Assembly (NCBI GenBank): GCA_963791545.1
Contig: CAWBSR010000009.1
Location: 1-64,000 of the forward strand
Source of the DNA: JALYXV01 sp963791545
Lineage (GTDB): Bacteria; Actinomycetota; Acidimicrobiia; Acidimicrobiales; Palsa-688
DNA length: 64,000 nt
Reading direction: 5' to 3'
The translations under genes were made by a program, and so were the position numbers. The notes below the pieces were generated by a model. The model was not told the origin of the DNA, did no database searches, and worked only from the letters and a program-made list of their open reading frames with translations. Below, in pieces: positions 56,135 through 64,000 of this stretch (positions are counted from its first letter, which is position 1; each line of letters starts with the position of its first letter).

Positions 56135-56146
56135 GAACATGTGTTC
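56135..56146 (-). promoter_or_regulatory. LexA (SOS) box of dnaE2
   Basis: GAACATGTGTTC fits the actinobacterial GAAC-N4-GTTC consensus and overlaps the expected -35 region of the dnaE2 promoter. Confidence 0.8.
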
Positions 56147-56206
56147 CCCTACTCGTGGACAACCGTTCGATAAGGAGGAGGCGCCCACTCCGCCATGGCC
56201 TACCGG

Positions 56207-57928
56207 TCAGTCGTAGGTGGCCTCGACCCACCAGCGCCCCGCTTCCAGGGCCACGGCATGGGCGGTCCCATCGGCCAGACACACCTGAAACCGGGCCCGC
56301 CGCCGGGACGACTCCTGATCCCACCAGCGCTCCTCGGCGGGCCACGGACCGGCCCAGGACACCACCTTCGCCGGGCGGCCTCCGGCCACCGTCAGGGACG
56401 CAGGGGGCGCAACCAGCACCCCTCGCCCGGTCACCGTCACCGGCTCGCCATCCTCGTCGTGGAGGACGGCGGAAAGGCGGTCGGGAAACACCATCGCGGG
56501 CGCGGGCAGCGGCAGATGGCCGGGCCAAGGTGGGGCTTGGCCGGCCCCGGCCTGACCGGCCCCCCCGGCTTGACCGGCCCCCCCGGCGTGACCGGCCCCC
56601 CCGGCGTGACCGGCCCCGGCCTGACGGGCCTCCCCGACCTCCCCGCCCTCCGGGGGGGCGGTCGCTCTGGTCCCGGGGGGCCGGCGGGAGGTGGGCTGCT
56701 GGGGCGCGGGCTGGGGCCGGGGGTCGCCCCAGGGGATCAGCTGCACCTGCCCGGCCGGGTCCCGTCCGCCGCCCACCACCGCGGTGAGCACTCCCTCGGG
56801 ACCGAGCAGGCCCTGGACGCGGGCGAAGCCCCGGGCCGCCCGATCGTCGGCGGCCGCGGACCCACCCCAGAAGCCCAACTGGCGGCCGTGGTCGGGCTTC
56901 ACCTCGTCGGGGATCAGGCGCAGCAACGTCACCCCTGCGGTCGTCGCCCCGGAACTCAACCAGCCGTCCAGCTGCCACCGGACCCGTTCCGCGATGGCCC
57001 GGGACGTCAGGGCCCCGTCGTGGCGCCAGAGGCGCACCAGGTGCTCGCCGTGTTCGGTTTCCGCCTCAATGGCAACCCGGGTACAGGCCAGGCCCCGGGC
57101 CGCCAGCAACTCGTGGAGCTGGTCGGCCAGGGACTTGGCGACGAACATGGCCATGTCGACACGTTCCGCAGGGGGTTCAAGCTCGGCGGCCACAGTCAGC
57201 TCCGGTGGTGGGTTGCGTGCGGCCAGGGATCGCTCGTCGCAACCTCGGGCCAGCCGGTGGGCCAAGGCGCCGTCGGGACCGAATCGGGCCAGCACCGTTT
57301 CCGCCGGCAACGCGGCCAGGTCACCGAGGGTGGGCAGGCCCAGCCGGGTCAGCAGGTCCGCGAGATCGGGGCGATCGAGGACCCGCACCGGGAACGGGGC
57401 GAGGAACTCGGCGCTGCGCCCGAGCGGCACGGCCAGCACCGGACCTGAAGGTCCCGCCGCGGCCACCCGGGCCGCCTGCTCGGCGGCAAAGGGGCCGTCG
57501 GCCACCCCGACCCGGCACGGCAGCGCCCCCGATCCCGCGCCGGCCAGGACCTGGTCCACCGCGGTCGCCACGTGGGTGGCCAAGGACCGGTCGCCCCCGA
57601 AATACCGCGACGGCCCCCTCGTCCCGAATGACACGATGCCGGGCCGGCCCACCTCCACGCACGGGGTAAACGCCTCGACGGCGGCCACCACCGGTTCAAA
57701 GGCCCGGGCATCGCGCCCGGGATCCTGGTCGATCACCACCAGTTCGGGGCAGCGGCCCTGGGCTTCGCGCCGCCGCAGGCCCACCGCCACCCCATCCTGG
57801 CGGGCCGCTTCCGAGCAGGCGACCACCCGGTTGGCCACCATGACCGCCACCGGTTCGGTGGCCGGGTGGCCGGCGGCCACCACCGGCCAGTCGGGGCACC
57901 ACACCACCAGGGTCCGCACGCCGCCCAC
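56207..57928 (-). CDS. imuB: Y-family-like mutasome protein ImuB
   Basis: The 573-residue protein is a DinB/UmuC relative (LVVWCPDWPVVAA, VVACSEAARQDGVAVGLRRREAQGRCPEL) with finger and little-finger regions. It lacks the catalytic acidic residues as expected for ImuB and bridges DnaE2 and the beta clamp. A likely clamp-binding segment is QLGFWGG. A Gly/Ala/His repeat (GGAGHAGGAGQAGG type) forms a flexible linker near residue 440. It starts 3 nt after imuA' stops. Confidence 0.9.
   Translation of the reverse strand: MGGVRTLVVWCPDWPVVAAGHPATEPVAVMVANRVVACSEAARQDGVAVGLRRREAQGRCPELVVIDQDPGRDARAFEPVVAAVEAFTPCVEVGRPGIVSFGTRGPSRYFGGDRSLATHVATAVDQVLAGAGSGALPCRVGVADGPFAAEQAARVAAAGPSGPVLAVPLGRSAEFLAPFPVRVLDRPDLADLLTRLGLPTLGDLAALPAETVLARFGPDGALAHRLARGCDERSLAARNPPPELTVAAELEPPAERVDMAMFVAKSLADQLHELLAARGLACTRVAIEAETEHGEHLVRLWRHDGALTSRAIAERVRWQLDGWLSSGATTAGVTLLRLIPDEVKPDHGRQLGFWGGSAAADDRAARGFARVQGLLGPEGVLTAVVGGGRDPAGQVQLIPWGDPRPQPAPQQPTSRRPPGTRATAPPEGGEVGEARQAGAGHAGGAGHAGGAGQAGGAGQAGAGQAPPWPGHLPLPAPAMVFPDRLSAVLHDEDGEPVTVTGRGVLVAPPASLTVAGGRPAKVVSWAGPWPAEERWWDQESSRRRARFQVCLADGTAHAVALEAGRWWVEATYD
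56546..56635 (-). repeat. tandem repeat coding the Gly/Ala linker of ImuB
   Basis: About five 18-bp units of GACCGGCCCCCCCGGCGT type, always in frame. Confidence 0.75.
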
Positions 57929-57931
57929 CGC

Positions 57932-58681
57932 TCACCCCGCGGACGCGGCGACGGCCGGAGGCGCCTGGCGCTGGTCGAGGTCGCCCCGCCGCTGCTGCTT
58001 CACACCGAGGGCGCCGTTGCTGCCCGGAAGCCACAGTTGAACCCGACGCTCCCGCGAGGCTGCCCCGCGACCGATCGAGGACACCTCCACCGACCGGGCC
58101 TGCAGGTAGCCGTGACCCTGGCCCAGGCCCCGCCACTCTTCGGGCACCACCGACAGCGAAAGGTCCGCCGCCACGGGCCAGCCGGAGCCGCTCACCAACA
58201 GGACCACGCCGCGCTCGCGGGCCCGGGCCGCCAAGCGGCGGGCGTCCGCGGGCCGGACTCCTCGAGGAGGCCGGATGAGGATCAGGTCCACCGCGTCGAT
58301 CAGCGCCGCGGTGACATCGGGCCAATGCGAGCCCGGATGGGGCACCAGGGCCAGGCGATCCAGGGCCAGGCCCATCCCGGCCGCCGCCACCAGGCCCAAC
58401 GCCGGCAGGCCCACCGCGGCGCACCACGATCCGGCTTGCGACGCCGCCACCCCGACGGCCAACCCCAGCAAGGTAACGCCAGCACCCGCACCACCACCCG
58501 CACCACCACCCGCACCGCCACCCGCACCGGCACGAACCAGCACCGTGGTCCCCCGGCGCAGTCCGTCCTCAGGGAACAGCGGTGCCAGGGGTGGCAGAAC
58601 CGGTAGGACCTGCTCGCGGGCCAGGGTGACCGGCCGAGCCCGGAGGCCGACAGCGGCAGCGGCACCGACGGGAGACGTCAC
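57932..58681 (-). CDS. imuA': ImuA'-like RecA-fold mutasome protein
   Basis: The 249-residue protein has a RecA-like core seen as GTTVLVRAGAG...GVTLLGLAVGV, GSWCAAVGLPALGLVAAAGMGLALDRLALVPHPG, and DLILIRPPRGVRPADARRLAARARERG. The P-loop position is occupied by a Gly/Ala repeat, so ATP binding is doubtful. GTG 58681 is 7 nt after TACCCT, with a perfect LexA box just upstream. It heads the imuA'-imuB unit, with dnaE2 downstream. Confidence 0.85.
   Translation of the reverse strand: MTSPVGAAAAVGLRARPVTLAREQVLPVLPPLAPLFPEDGLRRGTTVLVRAGAGGGAGGGAGGGAGAGVTLLGLAVGVAASQAGSWCAAVGLPALGLVAAAGMGLALDRLALVPHPGSHWPDVTAALIDAVDLILIRPPRGVRPADARRLAARARERGVVLLVSGSGWPVAADLSLSVVPEEWRGLGQGHGYLQARSVEVSSIGRGAASRERRVQLWLPGSNGALGVKQQRRGDLDQRQAPPAVAASAG
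58480..58532 (-). repeat. 12-bp tandem repeat in the P-loop-equivalent region of imuA'
   Basis: Four CACCACCACCCG-type units (minus-strand GGTGGTGCGGGT-like) encode GAGGGAGGGAGGGAGAG. Confidence 0.8.
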
Positions 58682-58688
58682 GGCGCCC

Positions 58689-58694
58689 AGGGTA
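58689..58694 (-). promoter_or_regulatory. candidate -10 (TACCCT) of imuA'
   Basis: TACCCT on the minus strand ends 7 nt before GTG 58681. Confidence 0.5.
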
Positions 58695-58697
58695 CTC

Positions 58698-58709
58698 GAA
58701 CATATGTTC
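58698..58709 (-). promoter_or_regulatory. LexA (SOS) box of the imuA'-imuB operon
   Basis: GAACATATGTTC is a perfect palindrome, embedded in TCGAACATATGTTCGT, and sits 3 nt upstream of the -10. Confidence 0.9.
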
Positions 58710-58734
58710 GTGAAGATAGGCCAAAGGGCCTCCG

Positions 58735-58820
58735 TTTGGGTGTGGTTCATCGCTTTGGGTGTGGCGTATCCCGGCTATTCCGGGATACACCACACCCAAA
58801 GCGACAGACCACACCCAAAG
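58735..58820. repeat. long inverted repeat with a 23-bp core stem
   Basis: The core is CGCTTTGGGTGTGG-C-GTATCCCGG (58751-58774), a CTATT loop, and the matching arm to 58803 with a single C/A mismatch. Outer copies of TTTGGGTGTGG (58735-58745) and CCACACCCAAA (58809-58819) extend the dyad to about 86 bp. It lies between the CoxG-like gene and the imuA' LexA box. Confidence 0.9.
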
Positions 58821-58863
58821 CCTCCGAAACGACCCCGAAACCACCCCGAAGGACCTGCTGCCG

Positions 58864-59325
58864 CTACGGTGCCGCCCGCAGGTTGGCGCCGATGCAGTCG
58901 GCCATGGAACTCACCATGCTCTTGGAGATGTCCTCGATGTAGCTGCGCCCGAACTGGGCGATTTTGCCGCCCACGGTGAGGTCGGCCTCGATTCTGACGT
59001 CCGACCCGCCACTGCCGGTGCGGGCCACGGTCATGGCCACCTTGGCAAAAACCTGCCCCGGGCCACCGACCTCCCGGCCTTTGGCGTCGATGTTGACGAT
59101 GACCCTGTCGTCGAGCTCCTGCGTGTCGACGATGTGGGCCGTGCCCTGATAGATGATCTGCACCGCCCCCACCTTGACCTTCAACCTGCCGCTGAAGGTC
59201 GAGGCATCGACCACTTGCCCGAGTTCGGCTCCGGGGACGCAACCCACCACCTGGTTGACATCGAGGAGATAGGCGAAGACCTGATCCGGAGGGGCGTCGA
59301 CGCTGAACGAGCTGCTGATCTTCAT
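58864..59325 (-). CDS. CoxG/SRPBCC-family protein
   Basis: The 153-residue protein matches carbon monoxide dehydrogenase subunit G-like SRPBCC proteins: FSVDAPPDQVFAYLLDVNQVVGCVPGAEL, FSGRLKVKVGAVQIIYQGTAHI, and a C-terminal GKIAQFGRSYIEDISKSMVSSMADCIGANL helix. CoxG-like proteins recruit or mature molybdenum hydroxylases, but none is encoded here, so the partner is unknown. GGAAGGAG lies just before ATG 59325. Confidence 0.85.
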   Translation of the reverse strand: MKISSSFSVDAPPDQVFAYLLDVNQVVGCVPGAELGQVVDASTFSGRLKVKVGAVQIIYQGTAHIVDTQELDDRVIVNIDAKGREVGGPGQVFAKVAMTVARTGSGGSDVRIEADLTVGGKIAQFGRSYIEDISKSMVSSMADCIGANLRAAP

Positions 59326-59340
59326 GGCTCCTTCCCTACC

Positions 59341-60423
59341 TCAGGCGGCAACGAAGATCCAACCTGCCGAGTCGCGATACGAGCTGTCCAGCCGCTTGGC
59401 GATTACCCCCGGCAAGCCCTGCTGGCGGGCCGCGGCCACCAGGACCGAACCGTCCGGCCCCGGGTAGGACGCCGGCACCTGCCACGCGGGCCCGGCCGGC
59501 ACCGATGCCGTCAACTGGCGCCGGCGCTGCGAGTACGGCAAGTCGACCGTCCGGTGCCCGTCGCGCCACAGCAGGTCGGTCACCATCAACGTGGCCGGGT
59601 ACCTCTCGCTCAGCCGCCGGGCCGCGGCATCGGACCGAGCCGAGAGCCGCTCCGCCAATCGCGAAGCCGAGGGCCGCCCGTCGGTGCCGAGCACCAGGAT
59701 GGAACCGTCGATGACCACCTCGGTTACGCCCAGCGCCTCGCCCAGAAGACGCAGCTCCCGAAAACGGACCCCGAACTCCGACACTTCAGGGCCCACCTCT
59801 TCCCCCACTGGATGCATCTGCACCCGCCCCCCCGACACATACACCAACGCCCGCTGACCGCCCCAGGCGAACTCGACGCCGTAGTCCGACGGAGGCGACG
59901 GCAGGGTGTCGCTGACCGCCGGCGCCACCGCTTGGAAGGCCGGCCAGCCGGGCCATACCTCACGGTCCGGGTCGGCCGGGGGGTCCATGCGGTGGATCAT
60001 CCACTGCTTGCCCCGGGTCTGGAAGAGCACGTAGCGGCCCTCCGCCCGCGTGCCGTGGAGGACGACGATGACCTCCCGGTCGCTCCACTTCACCAGGTCG
60101 TAGGTGCCGGTGTCCCAGACCGTCATGCTGCCCGCCCCGTAGTTGCCCTCGGGGATGTCGCCGTGGAAGTCCAGGTACTGCATCGGGTGATCCTCGGTGT
60201 GCACCGCGAGGTGGTTGACCCGGGGGTCGGGCGGCACCCCCTTGGGCAGCGCCCACGAGGCCAGCACCCCGTCGTGCTCGAGGCGCAGGTCCCAGTGCAG
60301 GGCGGTGGCGTGGTGCTCCTGGATCACGAAACGAGCCGGCCCCGCCGACGGGGCCACCTCGCCGGCAGGCTCCGGGGTCTCGCCGAAGTCCCGCTTCGAT
60401 TGATAGGTCGACAGCTCACCCAT
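59341..60423 (-). CDS. LigD-type 3'-phosphoesterase fused to an inactivated ligase domain
   Basis: The 360-residue protein has an N-terminal PE domain: FVIQEHHATALHWDLRLEHDGVLASWALPKG, EDHPMQYLDFHGDIPEGNYGAGSMTVWDTGTY. The C-terminal half (about residues 200-360) follows a ligase adenylation domain, but motif I KxDG is replaced by AWGG in VEFAWGGQRALVY, the Glu of motif III is Ser (IDGSILVL), and the sequence stops after GVIAKRLDSSY before motif V. It could trim 3' ends but not form a ligase-AMP. The start at 60423 is supported by domain order. Confidence 0.85.
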   Translation of the reverse strand: MGELSTYQSKRDFGETPEPAGEVAPSAGPARFVIQEHHATALHWDLRLEHDGVLASWALPKGVPPDPRVNHLAVHTEDHPMQYLDFHGDIPEGNYGAGSMTVWDTGTYDLVKWSDREVIVVLHGTRAEGRYVLFQTRGKQWMIHRMDPPADPDREVWPGWPAFQAVAPAVSDTLPSPPSDYGVEFAWGGQRALVYVSGGRVQMHPVGEEVGPEVSEFGVRFRELRLLGEALGVTEVVIDGSILVLGTDGRPSASRLAERLSARSDAAARRLSERYPATLMVTDLLWRDGHRTVDLPYSQRRRQLTASVPAGPAWQVPASYPGPDGSVLVAAARQQGLPGVIAKRLDSSYRDSAGWIFVAA

Positions 60424-60442
60424 AGGGGGGAAATTACCCCGA

Positions 60443-61723
60443 TCAAGCCGCGGCGGGCTCAGCCGAGGGATCCAGCGCCACGACCAACGGCCCCTCCCGG
60501 GTCAGCAGCCGGCGCCTCAACAGCACTGTCCCCATGACGGCGGCGGCCACCATGGTTGCCACGCCCCCCACCGCGAGGCCGTAGCGGGGGCCGAACTGCT
60601 GGCTGATCCAGCCCACGATCGGGCCGCCGATCGGCGTCGAGCCGAGGAAGACAAGGCCGTAGAGGGCCATCACCCGGCCCCGCATGGCGGGCACCGAGGT
60701 CAGCTGGAGGGTCGAGTTGCAGGTCGCCATAAAGGTGATGCTGGTCGCGCCGAGGGCGACGATGACCAGATCCTCGGTCAACAGGGTGGGTGCCGCGGCG
60801 CTGGCGACCATGAACACCCCGAAGGCCAGGCAACTCCCGACCAGGAGCTTGGTGGTCGGGCGCAGCCGGGAGGCGACCCCGAGGGCGCCGACCATGGATC
60901 CGGCGCCCATCAGCGTCGTGAGGAGGCCGTAGGTGCCGGCGTCGCCGTGGAAGGTGTTCTTGGCCAGGAGCGGCAGGACCACGGTGAAGTTGAACGCCAG
61001 CGTCCCCACCACGGCGAGGAGCAGGATGGTGGAGCGCAGCTCGGGCGTTTCCCAGACGTAGCGCAATCCTTCCCGGGCCTGGCCCTTGGCCCGTTCGACG
61101 GGCGGGGTCGAGAACAACTCATCAGGGCGCATCATCATCAGGCCTGCGATCACCGCCACGAACGAAACCGCGTTGACCGCGAAGACGGGCCCGACGTCGA
61201 CCAGCTTGATCAGCACGGCGCCGATGGCGGGGCCGATGACCCGGGAGGTGTTGAACATGGCGCTGTTGAGAGCGACGGCGTTCGCCAGGTCCTCCTCGCC
61301 GACCATCTCGCTCACGAAAGCCTGGCGCACCGGCATGTCGACGGCGCTGAAGATCCCGATCACGAACGTCAGCACGTAGATCGCCCAGAGGGGATCGGCT
61401 CCGGCCAGGGTGATGGCGGCCAGGGCGGCCGAGCCCAGGGCCATACCGGCCTGGGTCGCGATCAGGGTGCGGCGCTTGTCCAACCGGTCGGCGATCACGC
61501 CTCCGTAGGTCCCGAGCAGCAACATGGGCAGGAATTGCAGCGCCGTCACCACGCCCACCGCGACCCCGCTGTTGGTGATGCGCAGGACCAGCCACCCGAG
61601 GGCGACGGTCTGCATCCAGGTACCGCTGGCGGAGACCAGTTGGCCGTAGAAGTACAGCCGGTAGTTTCGGGACTTCATTGAGCGGAACGTGCCCGCCGTG
61701 AAGGCCTTGGCGCGTCTCCTCAC
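60443..61723 (-). CDS. MFS transporter (drug-efflux type)
   Basis: The 426-residue protein has 11-12 membrane segments and MFS-like motifs: NYRLYFYGQLVSASGTWMQTVALGWLVLRI (quoted by region), GVIADRLDKRRTLI (motif A), FVIGIFSAVDMPVRQAFVSEMVG and VLGTYGGVIAD. The GTG start overlaps the stop of the marR gene by 1 nt, so the repressor and pump are co-translated, a common multidrug layout. The substrate is unknown. Confidence 0.85.
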   Translation of the reverse strand: MRRRAKAFTAGTFRSMKSRNYRLYFYGQLVSASGTWMQTVALGWLVLRITNSGVAVGVVTALQFLPMLLLGTYGGVIADRLDKRRTLIATQAGMALGSAALAAITLAGADPLWAIYVLTFVIGIFSAVDMPVRQAFVSEMVGEEDLANAVALNSAMFNTSRVIGPAIGAVLIKLVDVGPVFAVNAVSFVAVIAGLMMMRPDELFSTPPVERAKGQAREGLRYVWETPELRSTILLLAVVGTLAFNFTVVLPLLAKNTFHGDAGTYGLLTTLMGAGSMVGALGVASRLRPTTKLLVGSCLAFGVFMVASAAAPTLLTEDLVIVALGATSITFMATCNSTLQLTSVPAMRGRVMALYGLVFLGSTPIGGPIVGWISQQFGPRYGLAVGGVATMVAAAVMGTVLLRRRLLTREGPLVVALDPSAEPAAA

Positions 61724-62157
61724 TACGGCAACTCCCCGGTCAGCCGCTCGAGGATGGGCAGGGCGGCGGTCAGCGCCTCCATCTCGGGTGGCGTCAGCGC
61801 CTGCAGCCGGGCCGCCAGGTAGGCGTCGCGGCGGGCCCGGGTCTCGTGGAGCAACAGCCGGCCGTCGCCGGTGATGGCCAGGCGGGCCACCCGGCGGTCG
61901 GCGGCGTCGACGGTGCGCACGACCAGGCCCCGTTCTTCCAGTGCGGAGGAGATCCGGGTCACCGAAGGCGGGGTGATCCGCTCGAAGTCGGCCAGTTCCC
62001 GCAGCGAGATCGGGCCCAGGCGTTCCACCGTGGCGAGCGCCGAGAGTTGCGAGAGGGTGGCGTCGGCGCCGGACTCTTGACGGAGGCGGCGGGCCAGGCG
62101 CATCACCGTGAGCCGCAACTGGCTGGGCAACACTTCGACAATGGGGAGAGTGGTCAC
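61723..62157 (-). CDS. MarR-family transcriptional regulator
   Basis: The 144-residue winged-helix protein has TLSQLSALATVERLGPISLRELADFERITPPSVTRISSALEERGLVVR and the wing DAADRRVARLAITGDG, standard for MarR. It likely represses itself and the MFS gene it overlaps. A dyad (ACTGC-GAA-GCAGT) lies 17-29 nt upstream of the GTG start and could be its operator. Confidence 0.9.
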   Translation of the reverse strand: MTTLPIVEVLPSQLRLTVMRLARRLRQESGADATLSQLSALATVERLGPISLRELADFERITPPSVTRISSALEERGLVVRTVDAADRRVARLAITGDGRLLLHETRARRDAYLAARLQALTPPEMEALTAALPILERLTGELP

Positions 62158-62173
62158 GCCGAGTACAACTGCT

Positions 62174-62186
62174 TCGCAGTGCTAAC
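62174..62186 (-). promoter_or_regulatory. candidate MarR operator (ACTGC-GAA-GCAGT)
   Basis: A perfect 5-bp dyad lies 17-29 nt upstream of the marR GTG, next to TTAGCA direct repeats. The assignment is inferred from position. Confidence 0.35.
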
Positions 62187-62197
62187 TATTCCTCCTG

Positions 62198-63385
62198 CTA
62201 AGTATTTGGTAGCGGGGTCGGGACGGGTTGCGGGTCCAGCGCCCGGCTGGCGAGGATGGCGACGGCGATGGCGGCGGTCAGGATCGGGACCAGTCCCAGC
62301 GCCGCCGGTAGGGAGAGGGCGGACGCCAGCCAGCCGATCAACGGGGGGCCACACATGAAACCGGCCCAGCCGCAGGCCGAGACGACGGCCATGGCCCGGC
62401 CCGGGTGCAAGCCCGGGATGCGACCGGCGGCGCTGAACACGGCGGGAACGACGAGGGCCACGCCCAAGCCGAGCGCCATGAACCCGACCAGGGCGGCGGG
62501 GGTCACCTGGGCCAGCAAACCGGCCCCGAAGCCCACGGTCGCGATGAGCGCCAGGCCGGGGAGGAGGCGGCGGCTCGCCAACCGCGCCAGGAGGCGGTTG
62601 CCCGACAGCCGGACCACGACCACGGCCAGCGAGAAACAGGCGTATCCGAGTCCGCTGACCGACGGGCTGCGGTGCAGCGTCCCCCGGAAGTACACCGCCG
62701 ACCAGTCGGCGGCCGCCCCTTCGCAGAGAAACGAGGCGAAGGCGATGCCGCCCAGAATCAGCACCGCGGTCGCGATGGCGCGCCCGCGGCCCGCCGGGAC
62801 CAAGCGGCCGTCGGCGTCTTCGGGGGCGGGATGGCGATCGGCGATGAGGCGCTCGCTCGTGGCCCCTGCCGCGGCCAGGGTGACCAGGCCCAACACCAGC
62901 AGCTGGGTGGTGAGCGAAACGTGCAGCGCCACCCCGAGGACGCCGATGCCGGCGCCCACGAAGGCCCCGATGCTCCAGCCGCCATGGAACCCGAACATGA
63001 GCGGTCGCTGCTGGGTTTGTTCGACCGCGATGGCCTGGGTGTTCATGGAGACATCCAGCGACGCCTGGAAGGCCCCCCACAGGGCTAGGGCGGCGAACAG
63101 CATGAAGGGCGAACCGGCCCGGCCGACCAGGCACCCGGCCAGGCAGTACCCGGCCATCGCCACCTGCACCATCCGGCGGCTCCCGACCTTGGGCAACAGG
63201 TAGCCCGACAGCACCATGGCTGTCACCGATCCGACGGGCGCGCCGAGGAGAGCCAGGCCCAGGCCGGCGTCGGTCAGGTGCAGGTGGGCCTTGACCTGGG
63301 GGATGTGGGCCGCCCACGACGAGAAGATCAGGCCGTGAGCGAAGAAGACCAGTCGCACCGCCACCCGAGACCCCCGCTCAGGCAC
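62198..63385 (-). CDS. MFS transporter (YfcJ/fucose-permease-like)
   Basis: The 395-residue protein has 12 hydrophobic segments, including RLVFFAHGLIFSSWAAHIPQVKAHL, GSVTAMVLSGYLLPKVGSRRMVQV and ALALWGAFQASLDVSMNTQAIAV. The GTG at 63385 overlaps the deoR stop (GTGCCTGA), so the two are translationally coupled. The DeoR link suggests a sugar or nucleoside as substrate or inducer. Confidence 0.8.
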   Translation of the reverse strand: MPERGSRVAVRLVFFAHGLIFSSWAAHIPQVKAHLHLTDAGLGLALLGAPVGSVTAMVLSGYLLPKVGSRRMVQVAMAGYCLAGCLVGRAGSPFMLFAALALWGAFQASLDVSMNTQAIAVEQTQQRPLMFGFHGGWSIGAFVGAGIGVLGVALHVSLTTQLLVLGLVTLAAAGATSERLIADRHPAPEDADGRLVPAGRGRAIATAVLILGGIAFASFLCEGAAADWSAVYFRGTLHRSPSVSGLGYACFSLAVVVVRLSGNRLLARLASRRLLPGLALIATVGFGAGLLAQVTPAALVGFMALGLGVALVVPAVFSAAGRIPGLHPGRAMAVVSACGWAGFMCGPPLIGWLASALSLPAALGLVPILTAAIAVAILASRALDPQPVPTPLPNT

Positions 63386-64000
63386 ACAGCACCTCGACGC
63401 CCCGGTCGCGCAGGGCGCGGACGGCGCCCGCCGGGGCCCCGGCGTCGGTGACCAGCACGTCGATACGGCAGCTGCCGGGGACAACCGCCAGGGCGGAACG
63501 GGCGAACTTGGAACTGTCGGCGACCAGCACGACCCGGGTGGCGGCCGCCATCATCGCCCCCTTGATAGCGGCGTCGCCGATGTCATGGGCGGTGATCACC
63601 CCGTCGGTCGAAAGGCCGCAGCAGGTCACCACCGCGGTGTCGAAGCGCAGGCCGGCGATGCTCGCCTCGGCCAGCGGCCCGGCGAGCGCCAGCTCACCGA
63701 AGCGGGCCTCGCCCCCCGGGACCAGCAGCCGGATGGCGGGGCTGGCGGCCAGGACCATGGCGCCGTGCAGCGACAAGGGCATCACGGTGACCCTTTTCTG
63801 CCCGGCCAGGACCCGGGCCACCTCGAGCGCCGTGGTGCCGCTGTCGAGCACCACGGCTTCGCCGTCGCGGATCAGCTCGCCGGCCCTGGTGGCGATGCGC
63901 CGCTTGGCGTCGGCGGCCTCCATCTGGCGCAGCGCGAAGGGCAGCTCCTCGCCCCGCATGAGCAGGCTGACCGCCCCCCCGCGGACCCGGCGGGCCACGC
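63378..64000 (-). CDS. DeoR/GlpR-family regulator (partial, N-terminus beyond window)
   Basis: The visible part of about 207 residues is the DeoR effector domain: RIATRAGELIRDGEAVVLDSGTTALEVARVL, VTVMPLSLHGAMVL, LLVPGGEARFGELALAGPLAE, and VVTCCGLSTDGVITAHD...KGAMMAAATRVVLVADSSKFARSALAVV. These bind phosphosugars. The upstream RRVRGGAV segment is the end of the HTH wing; the HTH itself lies outside the window. It overlaps the MFS gene. Confidence 0.88.
   Translation of the reverse strand, partial: VARRVRGGAVSLLMRGEELPFALRQMEAADAKRRIATRAGELIRDGEAVVLDSGTTALEVARVLAGQKRVTVMPLSLHGAMVLAASPAIRLLVPGGEARFGELALAGPLAEASIAGLRFDTAVVTCCGLSTDGVITAHDIGDAAIKGAMMAAATRVVLVADSSKFARSALAVVPGSCRIDVLVTDAGAPAGAVRALRDRGVEVLCA

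Overview
The window is a high-GC chromosomal segment, most likely from an uncultured or little-studied actinobacterium; Acidimicrobiia-like is my best guess. The supporting genes are a mycothiol S-conjugate amidase (mca-like), an actinobacterial ligase C, an imuA'-imuB-dnaE2 mutasome with GAAC-N4-GTTC LexA boxes, an RskA/SigK-type sigma/anti-sigma pair, and a TANNNT hexamer 5-10 nt upstream of about 22 start codons without a Shine-Dalgarno sequence, the signature of leaderless mRNAs. The lineage is inference from gene content, not from a marker gene.

Layout. 0-11.4 kb is an accessory, decaying region. It holds a VOC protein, DUF2200 and DUF2293 proteins, a Baeyer-Villiger-type monooxygenase, remnants of an alpha/beta hydrolase, a tyrosine recombinase and an OsmC protein, a small Cys-rich secreted protein, and a 2.5-kb mini-island. 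The island is bounded by tRNA-Cys and a 44-bp copy of the tRNA 3' part, and carries two toxin-antitoxin-like modules (AbrB/RelE-like and MNT/HEPN). 11.5-18 kb is core metabolism: a TPP riboswitch with thiC, a CaCA exchanger, glgX and an MFS protein. 18-31 kb has a papain-like-fold candidate, a TesB-like thioesterase, an MBL hydrolase, a histidine phosphatase, adenylate kinase, a serine-palmitoyltransferase-like enzyme with an epimerase and a geranylgeranyl-reductase-like flavoprotein, a zinc-ribbon protein, a double YbjQ protein, an SDR, a phosphodiester-glycosidase lipoprotein, ligC and a methyltransferase.

31-41 kb has malQ, an RsbW-like ATPase, DUF72, NTF2-like and alpha/beta-hydrolase genes, a Cas4/AddB-like Fe-S nuclease, PAP2, a DsbA-like protein, a Ser/Thr kinase and a second, frameshifted phosphodiester glycosidase. 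41-50.8 kb has a ChbG deacetylase, a ferritin-like pair facing an ECF sigma/anti-sigma pair, SCP2, Mca, two surface or membrane proteins, a diiron ferritin-like protein, pterin dehydratase and acylphosphatase. 50.9-58.7 kb has a stand-alone VirD4/TraG-type ATPase and the SOS mutasome. 58.7-64 kb has a long hairpin, a CoxG-like protein, a phosphoesterase fused to an inactivated ligase domain, a marR-MFS pair and a deoR-MFS pair running off the right edge.

Functional themes are SOS mutagenesis (imuA', imuB, dnaE2, each transcription unit with its own LexA box), glycogen turnover (glgX, malQ), mycothiol-linked detoxification, possible sphingoid-base synthesis (hypothesis), and stress or stability modules on the tRNA-bounded island.
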